Positions 1 to 5,448 of a stretch of DNA of 5,448 bases are shown piece after piece. The translations under genes and the position numbers were made by a program. The notes below the pieces were generated by a model. It saw nothing but the letters and a program-made list of their open reading frames with translations, ran no database searches and was not told the origin of the DNA. Source of the stretch: an uncultured Treponema sp. (GTDB lineage Bacteria; Spirochaetota; Spirochaetia; Treponematales; Treponemataceae); NCBI GenBank assembly GCA_905236315.1, contig CAJOPO010000343.1, positions 1-5,448 on the forward strand, given 5' to 3'. How positions within the stretch are numbered: the first letter of the stretch is position 1; every line of letters begins with the position of its first letter.

Positions 1-14
1 AGTGAAACATCTAT

Positions 15-20
15 AGGAGA
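15..20 (+). promoter_or_regulatory. Shine-Dalgarno site of the chemoreceptor gene
   Basis: The purine run AGGAGA lies 8 bases before the ATG at 29. It is a strong ribosome binding site and settles the choice of start codon. No convincing -10 or -35 can be judged because only 28 bases precede the gene. Confidence 0.85.
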
Positions 21-28
21 AAGCATAT

Positions 29-2146
29 ATGGCAAAAAAAGAGCTAGATAGGTTTGACACAAAAGCCAAGCGAGATATGCAAATATCGACAAAACTAGTT
101 CTGATTATCGGAGCAGCTGTCATTGCAAGTTGCGTTGGTATCGCGACAATCTCTTTGTTTGTATTCGACCACAATATAGTGTCTGACACAAAAGACAGAT
201 TAAAGATTACAGCTGATGGGGCTAATACAACCTTAGCTGATTGGGAAGTTTCTTTAACTGGGTATTCTGCTACAATAAGCGACCGTCCTGATTTATTAGA
301 TGCAATAGGAAATGAGGATTATCATTCACTACAAAACATTGTAACGGACAAGGCGAATAAATTTGGTGTAGATTTTATGGCTGTAACAGATAAACAAGGG
401 GTTGTTCTTCAAGGCGGTGGCTATAGAATAAACGCTGGTAAAAACATAAGTTCTGTAAACGTTGTAAAGCGAGCCTTAGCAGGTATACCCTCTAGTTCTC
501 ATGAAGAAGTTAGCGATATGTCTTATACGGTTTGTTCTGCCTACCCCATACGTCAAAATGGAAACGTTTTAGGTTGTGTTATTACAGGCTATGACCTTTC
601 TAATGGAGACTTTGTAAGTGCTATACAGGATTCTTATAATGTAGAGTGTACTATTCTTAAAAGCAATATTCGTGTAGCTTCTACCCTACGCGATGAAAAT
701 GGAAACTCTGTAGCAGGAACCTCTGTTGACAATCCCGACATTACCTCTGCTGTTCTTACACGTGGAGAAGATTATGAAGACGTAGTTACAATATTCAATC
801 AAAAATATGTATGTAGCTATGTGCCTTTAAAACTTTCTGATGGAAGAATAACAGGTATGATATTCGTTGCAGAAAGTTTAGCGAGCGTAAATTCTATAAA
901 AAACAAAGCTATAACTCTAATAATTCCAACGGTAATAGCCTTTGTTATAGTTATAATGATTTTATGTTACTTCTTTATCCGCTGGCTTATGTGGCGTATC
1001 TATAATGTTACAAACTTCCTAAAAGAAATGGAAACAGGGGATGCAGACCTTACAAAGCGCGTAAAGCTTTTAATACGTGATGAAATAGGTGACCTTGTTA
1101 TACATTTTGACTTCTTCTGTGATAGGCTACAAAAGATTGTTTCTGAAATAAAAGAATCCAAACAAGAGCTTAGTCTAGCAGGTAATGATATGTCTTCTAG
1201 TACACAAGATGCAGCTAGTGCAATAACCCAAATTATTGCAAATATAGACGGTATTCATAACCAAATACGCGCACAAGGCTCTAGCGTACAACAGACCGCT
1301 AATGCTGTAGATGAAATTTCTGACAACATAACTACCCTAGACAGTATGATAGAAAGCCAGTCAAATGGAGTATCACAGGCTTCAGTCGCAGTTGAACAGA
1401 TGATTGGAAATATTTCTTCTGTAAACTCTTCTGTAGATAAGATGGCCTCTTCTTTTGAATCATTGTCTAACAATGCACAAACAGGATTTACAAAACAGCA
1501 AGCCGTAAACGACCGCATTAAGCAAATAGAAACCCAATCAGAAATGTTACAAGAAGCTAACCAAGCCATTTCTAGCATTGCAGAGCAGACAAACTTACTT
1601 GCTATGAATGCCGCTATAGAAGCAGCACACGCAGGAGAAGCAGGAAAAGGTTTTGCTGTTGTTGCAGATGAAATACGAAAGTTATCAGAAACTTCTACGG
1701 CACAATCCCGCACTATTGGAGAGCAGCTAAACAATATAAAAGATTCTATTTCTGAAGTAGTAGCAGCTTCTCAAGAGTCAAGCGAAGCATTTACTGCTGT
1801 TTCTAATAAAATAAAGGAAACTGATGAGCTAGTTATTCAAATAAAAGCTGCTATGGATGAGCAAAATGCAGGTTCTAAGCAGATAAGCCAAGCACTAAAG
1901 AATATGAACGATAGTACAGTAGAAGTTCACAATGCTTCTAAGGAGATGTCTAATCGTAACCAAAAGATATTGCACGAAATGCACACCTTGCAAGAAGTTA
2001 CAACTAATATGATGCAAAGTATGGATGAAATGTCTAATGGTGCTAAACGAATAAATGAAACAGGAACAGAATTAGGTGATATTTCTAATAAGGTACAAAG
2101 TTCTATTATAAAAATAGGTCAACAAATAGACTTGTTTAAGGTGTAA
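29..2146 (+). CDS. Methyl-accepting chemotaxis protein with periplasmic tandem Cache sensor
   Basis: Complete 705-residue transmembrane chemoreceptor. It should bind a small ligand outside the inner membrane and control CheA through CheW to steer the flagella. A basic, charged N-terminus (1-20) precedes TM1 (about 22-46). The extracytoplasmic sensor (about 47-293) looks like a Cache_3-Cache_2 tandem: a PAS-like half around DFMAVTDKQGVVL (115-127), then a half with RVASTL, an NSVAGTSV segment and the SYVPLKLSDGRITGMIF stretch (263-279). TM2 is about 294-317, HAMP about 318-372, then a long coiled coil. The kinase-contact tip is at 519-552 (EQTNLLAMNAAIEAA, then AGKGFAVVADEIRKL). From tip centre (near E537) to each end is about 165-168 residues, roughly 24 heptads per arm, which suggests class 48H. 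It ends in LFKV with no NWETF-like CheR tether. Four cysteines (169, 183, 207, 262) lie in the sensor. The ligand cannot be predicted. No che genes are nearby, so it is probably an orphan receptor gene. Confidence 0.96.
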   Translation: MAKKELDRFDTKAKRDMQISTKLVLIIGAAVIASCVGIATISLFVFDHNIVSDTKDRLKITADGANTTLADWEVSLTGYSATISDRPDLLDAIGNEDYHSLQNIVTDKANKFGVDFMAVTDKQGVVLQGGGYRINAGKNISSVNVVKRALAGIPSSSHEEVSDMSYTVCSAYPIRQNGNVLGCVITGYDLSNGDFVSAIQDSYNVECTILKSNIRVASTLRDENGNSVAGTSVDNPDITSAVLTRGEDYEDVVTIFNQKYVCSYVPLKLSDGRITGMIFVAESLASVNSIKNKAITLIIPTVIAFVIVIMILCYFFIRWLMWRIYNVTNFLKEMETGDADLTKRVKLLIRDEIGDLVIHFDFFCDRLQKIVSEIKESKQELSLAGNDMSSSTQDAASAITQIIANIDGIHNQIRAQGSSVQQTANAVDEISDNITTLDSMIESQSNGVSQASVAVEQMIGNISSVNSSVDKMASSFESLSNNAQTGFTKQQAVNDRIKQIETQSEMLQEANQAISSIAEQTNLLAMNAAIEAAHAGEAGKGFAVVADEIRKLSETSTAQSRTIGEQLNNIKDSISEVVAASQESSEAFTAVSNKIKETDELVIQIKAAMDEQNAGSKQISQALKNMNDSTVEVHNASKEMSNRNQKILHEMHTLQEVTTNMMQSMDEMSNGAKRINETGTELGDISNKVQSSIIKIGQQIDLFKV

Positions 2147-2165
2147 AGCATTATAAAGTATGCTA

Positions 2166-2193
2166 TTAACAAGGGGCGTAAGTCCCTTGTTAA
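2166..2193 (+). terminator. Stem-loop after the chemoreceptor gene, probable terminator
   Basis: Nineteen bases after the receptor stop codon, TTAACAAGGGGC (2166-2177) pairs with GTCCCTTGTTAA (2182-2193). The stem has 12 pairs including one G-U wobble, and is closed by a GTAA loop, a GNRA tetraloop. The fold is strand-specific: on the minus strand the wobble becomes an A-C mismatch and the loop becomes TTAC. It therefore best serves plus-strand RNA from the receptor. No T-run follows (the next bases are AGGGAAT), so it is not a standard intrinsic terminator. It may instead stabilise the mRNA 3' end or act with Rho. Confidence 0.6.
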
Positions 2194-2196
2194 AGG

Positions 2197-2252
2197 GAAT
2201 AGACATGTTGAGCTATAAGCCAAAAAGCTATAAGCAAAACATGCGTCTATTC
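2197..2252 (-). other. Bulged stem-loop spanning the stop codon of the 164-aa gene
   Basis: GAATAGAC followed by ATGTT (2197-2209) is complementary to AACAT (2238-2242) plus GTCTATTC (2245-2252), leaving a two-base GC bulge at 2243-2244. This gives 13 pairs around a 28-base loop. The right arm includes the TAG stop (2247-2249) of the minus-strand gene, so the structure would form at the 3' end of that transcript. No T-run follows in either direction. It could be a weak terminator or a 3'-end stabiliser. Two adjacent stem-loops in a short convergent junction suit separation of the opposing transcripts. Confidence 0.4.
2211..2239. repeat. Two-copy tandem repeat, unit AGCTATAAGC(C)AAAA
   Basis: Unit 1 is 15 bases (2211-2225) and unit 2 is 14 bases (2226-2239). 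They are identical except for one extra C in unit 1. The pair sits entirely within the loop of the bulged stem-loop between the convergent genes. It probably arose by local slippage duplication. No function is evident. Confidence 0.6.
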
Positions 2253-2741
2253 TGCCATTTCTTCTTCCCCTTCATCATAGTAATAGAAGAATGTTATATA
2301 GAAAGTAGTACAATCAGGTACGTGAACAGCCCATTCTACACTTATAGACTTTATAAGTAATCCCTCTTGAACAGGCTCCATATTATCCTTCATACCGCGC
2401 ATTATCTCTTTTGCGGCACTATCCATAGGTTCCCCTTTTGACCAATCAGAATCCGCCATTGTAGACAAATACTGGAATACATGAGGAGCGTCTAAAGCAG
2501 AAAACCTATTTATTTCTGTCTTTCTTAACTGAAAACGAATCTTTAAGTCCCAATCCTCTTTAATTATTTTTTCCATAGGATAGCCATGATGGATATTTAT
2601 ATCTGTATAATCTAAATCATTATTAAAAAAGTTTGCGAGTACCTTTCCTGCAAGATATGAAGGCGTAACGTTTTCTTTTTCTCCAGTAATAAAGTTTTCA
2701 GAATCTTGTAGACAGCGTTCATATTTTTCTTTTAATGTCAT
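2247..2741 (-). CDS. Uncharacterised acidic 164-residue protein
   Basis: I do not recognise this family. The protein looks cytosolic, with no signal peptide or membrane segment. An N-terminal helical part (about 1-40) has alternating charge. A middle part (about 41-100) mixes predicted strands (DWDLKIRFQLRK, 64-74) and helix. A likely terminal beta hairpin, LLIKSISVEWAVHV (128-141) and TFYITFFYYY (146-155), leads into the acidic tail DEGEEEMAE. The alternating pattern of the last two strands suggests a small alpha/beta fold. The start is supported by GGGGA about 5 bases before the ATG (minus strand, near 2746-2750), a short-spaced and only moderate site. It lies 82 bases downstream of the U32 gene on the same strand, so co-transcription is possible. 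Real coding is supported by length, a sensible amino-acid mix and the lack of any competing frame. The stop codon lies inside a stem-loop. Confidence 0.75.
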   Translation of the reverse strand: MTLKEKYERCLQDSENFITGEKENVTPSYLAGKVLANFFNNDLDYTDINIHHGYPMEKIIKEDWDLKIRFQLRKTEINRFSALDAPHVFQYLSTMADSDWSKGEPMDSAAKEIMRGMKDNMEPVQEGLLIKSISVEWAVHVPDCTTFYITFFYYYDEGEEEMAE

Positions 2742-2823
2742 AAATTCCCCACAGGTGAATAATTTTTACAGAGCCTATAATGCTCTTTTAAAGATTTCTT
2801 TTCTATATTTCGACTAAAATAGT

Positions 2824-4296
2824 TTAACAAACAAATGTTTTTTTTGTCAATGCCGCACGTAAAAGTGCCCCCTTACAAAGCGAAATATCTGTATAAATAA
2901 CGCAAGGGTGCCCATCACAACACCAGTTATAAATCTCCCCTGTAACAGGGTTCACTAACTTAAAATCTTTGTGGTCTAATGCAAAAGGAGCATTGTTTGG
3001 TGTAATTACTTCTATATAAGTATCTTTGTTTATCATATTTAAAGGCTTTACGTTATACATTTTATAACCTTCAATATAACAAACTGTATCTAATACTCTC
3101 TCCCCTTGTTTTTTCATTCGCTCATCATAGGCTTTTTTAGCTTGTGGCACTAGGGCGTTATATTCTGCTAAACGCTTTTCTTTTAACTTACTCCCCTGCT
3201 CCAAAACTTCTTGAACCTGCTCATCTGTAAGACATTCCCCTATTTCTGCCGCAAGTTCAAAAGCACTCTCTGATACCCCAGAAGCAGTTTTATCAGCGTC
3301 TGCACGATTATAATAAAAGCCTGTAGAAAAAGGTCTATGACTTACATTATAAAGCTCTTTTATATATGCTTTAGAAGCCCCTTTAGGTATAACACCTTCT
3401 AATTCATCAAGAGCCTTACGATAAGCTTGTGTTATAAGTGCTACATAGTAGACACTTTTCATTCTGCCTTCTATTTTTAGGCTATCGACCCCAGCTTTCT
3501 TAAAATCTGCTAAATGGTCTATCATGCACAAATCTTTAGAAGAAAGAACAGCTGTAAAGTTTTCCCCCTCATAGACAGGAAAATATTCATCGGGGCGTTC
3601 ATGCTCACGTAAAGCTAAAATTCCACTTTGTGCTAAACTTTTCCCCACAGAAGACTGAGAATCTATGCTATTTAACTCTTTTTTATCTATTAAAACATCA
3701 TAGTCCCACCTACATGTATGAGAACAAAAACCGCTTTGACCACTCCTACCATTTACATAAGCACTCATTAAGCATCGCCCACTATAAGCAATGCACATAG
3801 CCCCATGTACAAAACATTCTATCTCCATTTCTGGAACAGCCTCTTTTATTTGTGCAATTTCTTTTAAAGAAGCCTCTCGTCCCATAACAACCCTAGAAAA
3901 ACCTATAGATTTATACATTTTTACGGCTTCTCTATTCATACAGCTAGCCTGAGTGGAAAGATGTATTTGGGCGGTAGGAAATTCTTTTTGTAATAAGGGG
4001 ACTATACCTAAATCTTGCACAATAAAAGCATCTATGGGATAATTCTTAAAATAAGGCATTTCTGACTTTAAGCGGTCGATTTCATCATTATGAAAACTTA
4101 TATTTAAAGCACAATGTAAACGCCTACCGGGAAAAGCTTGTTTTAATTGAATAACTTTTTTATATTCATCTTCATAAAAATTATCAGCCTTTACACGTAA
4201 CGAAAAGTTTTTTAATCCTATATAGGCTGCATCTGCTCCGTAAGTATAACAATACTCTAATTTTTCTATATTACCAGCAGGAGATAGTAATTCCAT
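2824..4296 (-). CDS. U32-family protein (peptidase U32 / RlhA-TrhP-UbiU type), probable [4Fe-4S] protein
   Basis: Complete 490-residue U32 protein. The N-terminus MELLSPAGNIEKL and the stretch YGADAAYIGLKNFSLR (19-34) are typical of the family's TIM-barrel-like core. The PROSITE U32 signature fits at 160-178 (E160, F162, G165-A166-M167-C168, G173, C175, S178). It is followed by FCSHTCRWDY (190-199) and SSKDLC (252-257). Cysteines 168, 175, 191 and 257 match in order and context those that bind a [4Fe-4S] cluster in UbiU; C195 is an extra candidate. Characterised relatives hydroxylate tRNA (TrhP, ho5U34) or 23S rRNA (RlhA), or act in O2-independent ubiquinone synthesis (UbiU/UbiV). The old collagenase label is weakly supported. 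Ubiquinone synthesis is unlikely in a treponeme-like anaerobe, so RNA hydroxylation is the best inference. Residues 340-400 form a charged helical segment. The C-terminal domain (about 401-490) resembles the family's beta-barrel extension and carries further cysteines (406, 459, 460, 465, 474, 490). It starts 9 bases after the hydrolase-like gene and is probably translationally coupled to it. Confidence 0.9.
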   Translation of the reverse strand: MELLSPAGNIEKLEYCYTYGADAAYIGLKNFSLRVKADNFYEDEYKKVIQLKQAFPGRRLHCALNISFHNDEIDRLKSEMPYFKNYPIDAFIVQDLGIVPLLQKEFPTAQIHLSTQASCMNREAVKMYKSIGFSRVVMGREASLKEIAQIKEAVPEMEIECFVHGAMCIAYSGRCLMSAYVNGRSGQSGFCSHTCRWDYDVLIDKKELNSIDSQSSVGKSLAQSGILALREHERPDEYFPVYEGENFTAVLSSKDLCMIDHLADFKKAGVDSLKIEGRMKSVYYVALITQAYRKALDELEGVIPKGASKAYIKELYNVSHRPFSTGFYYNRADADKTASGVSESAFELAAEIGECLTDEQVQEVLEQGSKLKEKRLAEYNALVPQAKKAYDERMKKQGERVLDTVCYIEGYKMYNVKPLNMINKDTYIEVITPNNAPFALDHKDFKLVNPVTGEIYNWCCDGHPCVIYTDISLCKGALLRAALTKKTFVC

Positions 4297-4303
4297 AATA
4301 AAA

Positions 4304-4307
4304 TCCT
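4304..4307 (-). promoter_or_regulatory. Ribosome binding site of the U32 gene, overlapping the upstream stop codon
   Basis: On the minus strand the core AGGA sits 7 bases before the U32 ATG (4296). Its AG is part of the TAG stop codon (4308-4306) of the preceding hydrolase-like gene. A ribosome ending the first gene would stop on this site, which suggests translational coupling of the two genes and fixes the U32 start. Confidence 0.7.
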
Positions 4308-5316
4308 ATTCAATATGAATATTATTTTTTTTCATAATTCTTTCGCGCTCTAAAGTATTATCTTCTACAACTTCTTCTCTGCGGCAGATGTATTTACCAA
4401 TTTTTTCTACTGCAAGATGGGAATCAGGCAAATACTCATCTGCCATTTGGAACATATATATCATATCAGGCCATATATCTAAAACACATTCCACATTTAC
4501 TTTTGCTAAAATATCTGCTAACTGCTTAGCTTGCTGAACGAGTATTTCTTTTTCGCCCATTTGAATATATACAGGTGGAAAGTTTTCAAAATCCTCTATC
4601 TTAGCTTGTAGGGGAGACACTAGTGGATTTGATATATTTGTTGCATAAGTGTACATATCCACCGCTCTGTGTAAATCAGAGCCACTTATGACCTCATCAC
4701 TTACTTTTTTGCCACTAATTAAAGGATTATTAGAAGTTAAATCCAGCCATGGCGAAAAAAATATTATATCGCGTATTGTGTTTCTAAACTCCTTGTTCAG
4801 TCTAAAAACAAGAGCCATAGCCAAGCTAGCACCACTACCGTCAGCCATTAAGATAATCTGAGCATGAAAGGCTTCTTTGCTATCTGTAAAGTTATTTGCT
4901 TCTCTCCAGGCAAGCTCTTCATTTTCACACACAGCACTAAATGTAGATACTATATCATCAGTGGAAGCTGGGAAAGGATAGGTGGGAGCAAGTCTAAACT
5001 CAGGAACTAAAACACGGCAAGAAGCAGCATTTGCTACAGAAGCACAGAAGTTTCGCCAGCTATTACGAGAGCCACCCACAAAAGAACCGCCGTGAATATA
5101 AAGTATTATGCGAGAAGATGTATAAACTTCAGGAACTAACATATCACATTTTATTCCACCGTACTCACACTCGGAACATTCCACATTATTCGGAAGAAAT
5201 ACTGTGCCAAAGGTGTTTTCTATGCCTTCTCGGTAAGCAGAAAGTTCTGTTTTTGCAGTAAATACTAATGTGTGCAGTTTCTTTATGGCTGCCTTGCGTT
5301 CTACTTTCATATTCAT
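4306..5316 (-). CDS. Alpha/beta hydrolase-fold protein, HSL/esterase type, with degenerate catalytic residues
   Basis: Complete 336-residue protein of the hormone-sensitive-lipase (alpha/beta hydrolase_3) type, cytosolic with no signal peptide. Fold landmarks are all present: oxyanion motif YIHGGSF (73-79), FRLAPTYPFPA (107-117, usually YRLAPE.PFPA), FSPWLDLT (187-194), NPLVSPL (230-236), PPVYIQMGEKEIL (247-259) and WPDMIYMFQM (282-291). The catalytic positions are altered. The elbow, normally GDSAGG, reads ADGSGA (158-163), so in an ungapped alignment the nucleophile Ser is Gly160 and a Ser follows at 161. The His of the GM.H.F motif is Tyr287. The acid position is Glu (GEKEIL), and the DD pair often seen just after it is QQ (261-262). 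The protein may be a non-catalytic binder, or may use Ser161 in an unusual way. A charged tail (about 311-336) extends past the fold. The start at 5316 has no Shine-Dalgarno site; a second ATG two codons later has none either. It is the first gene of an operon with the U32 gene. Confidence 0.88.
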   Translation of the reverse strand: MNMKVERKAAIKKLHTLVFTAKTELSAYREGIENTFGTVFLPNNVECSECEYGGIKCDMLVPEVYTSSRIILYIHGGSFVGGSRNSWRNFCASVANAASCRVLVPEFRLAPTYPFPASTDDIVSTFSAVCENEELAWREANNFTDSKEAFHAQIILMADGSGASLAMALVFRLNKEFRNTIRDIIFFSPWLDLTSNNPLISGKKVSDEVISGSDLHRAVDMYTYATNISNPLVSPLQAKIEDFENFPPVYIQMGEKEILVQQAKQLADILAKVNVECVLDIWPDMIYMFQMADEYLPDSHLAVEKIGKYICRREEVVEDNTLERERIMKKNNIHIE

Positions 5317-5323
5317 AGGTATA

Positions 5324-5332
5324 ATTATATCA
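5324..5332 (-). promoter_or_regulatory. Extended -10 promoter of the hydrolase-U32 operon
   Basis: On the minus strand TGATATAAT (5332-5324) is a full match to the extended -10 consensus TGnTATAAT. At 17-base spacing the -35 position reads TAGAAT, only 3 of 6 matches, which extended -10 promoters tolerate. With standard spacing, transcription would start at 5317 or 5316, on or next to the A of the start codon. A leaderless mRNA would explain the missing Shine-Dalgarno site. Confidence 0.6.
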
Positions 5333-5365
5333 AATTCACTCTCTTTATTCTATAGACGAAAGAAG

Positions 5366-5408
5366 GGAACCTCGAAAAACTCCCTTTCAGAAAGTTTTTC
5401 GAGGTTCC
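5366..5408. repeat. Perfect 16-bp inverted repeat, long stem-loop upstream of the operon promoter
   Basis: GGAACCTCGAAAAACT (5366-5381) and AGTTTTTCGAGGTTCC (5393-5408) are exact reverse complements around an 11-base loop. G5365 and T5409 could add a wobble pair in plus-strand RNA. No T-run follows on the plus strand, and on the minus strand only a loose pyrimidine stretch, CTTCTTTCG, follows. It could end a minus-strand transcript entering from outside the window, be a copy of a dispersed intergenic repeat, or be a regulatory site just upstream of the operon promoter. The perfect pairing implies it is maintained. Confidence 0.7.
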
Positions 5409-5413
5409 TGCGA

Positions 5414-5446
5414 GTTGCAAGTCGCTATAATAGCGCGCCTTACAAC
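5414..5446 (-). other. Second hairpin at the window edge, better folded as minus-strand RNA
   Basis: On the minus strand GTTGTAAG (5446-5439) pairs with CTTGCAAC (5421-5414), eight pairs including one U-G wobble. It encloses CGCTATTATAGCG (5435-5423), a 5-bp hairpin with a three-base loop, and leaves a GCG/A internal loop. On the plus strand the wobble becomes a C-A mismatch, so the minus-strand RNA folds better. It lies 5 bases from the 16-bp stem-loop. The same stretch carries TATAAT (5426-5431) on the plus strand followed by a GC-rich run, so an outward promoter is an alternative, although no -35 is visible. The window ends too soon to identify the element. Confidence 0.35.
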
Positions 5447-5448
5447 AT

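Noticed and set aside
1255..1734. 159-codon open frame on the minus strand
   Set aside because: It lies wholly antisense to the conserved signalling domain of the chemoreceptor, is rich in Ser, Ala and Cys as expected from reversed coiled-coil codons, and resembles no protein family.
2160..2360. 66-codon open frame on the plus strand
   Set aside because: It runs through both stem-loops and the tandem repeat and then antisense to the 164-residue gene. It has no ribosome binding site and no recognisable domain.
2770..2786. Small inverted repeat AGAGC-CTATAAT-GCTCT between the U32 and 164-aa genes, as a terminator or promoter
   Set aside because: The stem is only 5 bp and the minus strand continues GTAAAAATT with no T-run. 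The enclosed minus-strand ATTATAG has no matching -35. It is too weak to call either.
2824..4296. Collagenase or secreted protease role for the U32 protein
   Set aside because: There is no signal peptide, and the cysteine set fits the cytosolic iron-sulphur U32 proteins. The protease name is historical for most of the family.
4649..4861. 70-codon open frame on the plus strand
   Set aside because: It is antisense inside the hydrolase-like gene, whose frame carries clear family motifs.
5031..5261. 76-codon open frame on the plus strand
   Set aside because: It is antisense to the hydrolase-like gene over its oxyanion motif, with no ribosome binding site and no protein-like pattern.
5393..5399. 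AGTTTTT as the T-tract of an intrinsic terminator
   Set aside because: The Ts are inside the right arm of the stem, paired with the A-run of the left arm. The alternative upstream stem (CTTT/AAAG) is only 4 bp.
5426..5431. TATAAT on the plus strand as an outward promoter with GC-rich discriminator
   Set aside because: No -35 match lies 16-18 bases upstream (that stretch is the arm of the 16-bp stem-loop), and no gene start is visible in the remaining 17 bases. Kept only as an alternative reading of the edge hairpin.

Overview
The window looks like a piece of chromosome from a low-G+C anaerobic bacterium, most likely a spirochaete of the Treponema type. This rests on the chemoreceptor: its signalling tip reads AAHAGEAGKGFAVVADEIRK, it ends in LFKV with no CheR-docking pentapeptide, and its cytoplasmic hairpin is about 24 heptads per arm by my count, which fits the 48H class common in treponemes. 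This is inference from protein style, not a database match. A Clostridia-like Firmicute is the main alternative.

Layout. The left 2.1 kb is one complete plus-strand gene for a transmembrane methyl-accepting chemotaxis protein with a periplasmic tandem Cache sensor. It is followed by a convergent junction (about 2147-2252) with two stem-loops and a short tandem repeat. The rest of the coding sequence is on the minus strand. Reading right to left, it holds an alpha/beta hydrolase-fold protein of the hormone-sensitive lipase (HSL) type, then a U32-family protein, then an unrecognised acidic protein of 164 residues. The first two are 9 bases apart, with the ribosome binding site of the second overlapping the stop codon of the first, so they form a tight operon. 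The third gene lies about 80 bases further on and could belong to the same transcript or have its own start.

The right edge (5341-5448) is non-coding and rich in inverted repeats: a perfect 16-bp stem-loop and, next to it, a second two-part hairpin that folds better as minus-strand RNA. Between these and the hydrolase gene is a consensus extended -10 element placed so close to the start codon that the transcript may be leaderless.

How the genes relate. The chemoreceptor is functionally separate from the minus-strand genes. The U32 protein has the cysteine pattern of the iron-sulphur U32 proteins used in RNA or ubiquinone hydroxylation, so an RNA-modification role is more likely than proteolysis. 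The hydrolase-like partner has lost the usual catalytic serine and histidine and has Glu at the acid position, so it may be a pseudoenzyme. I see no mobile element, CRISPR array, tRNA or rRNA gene in the window.
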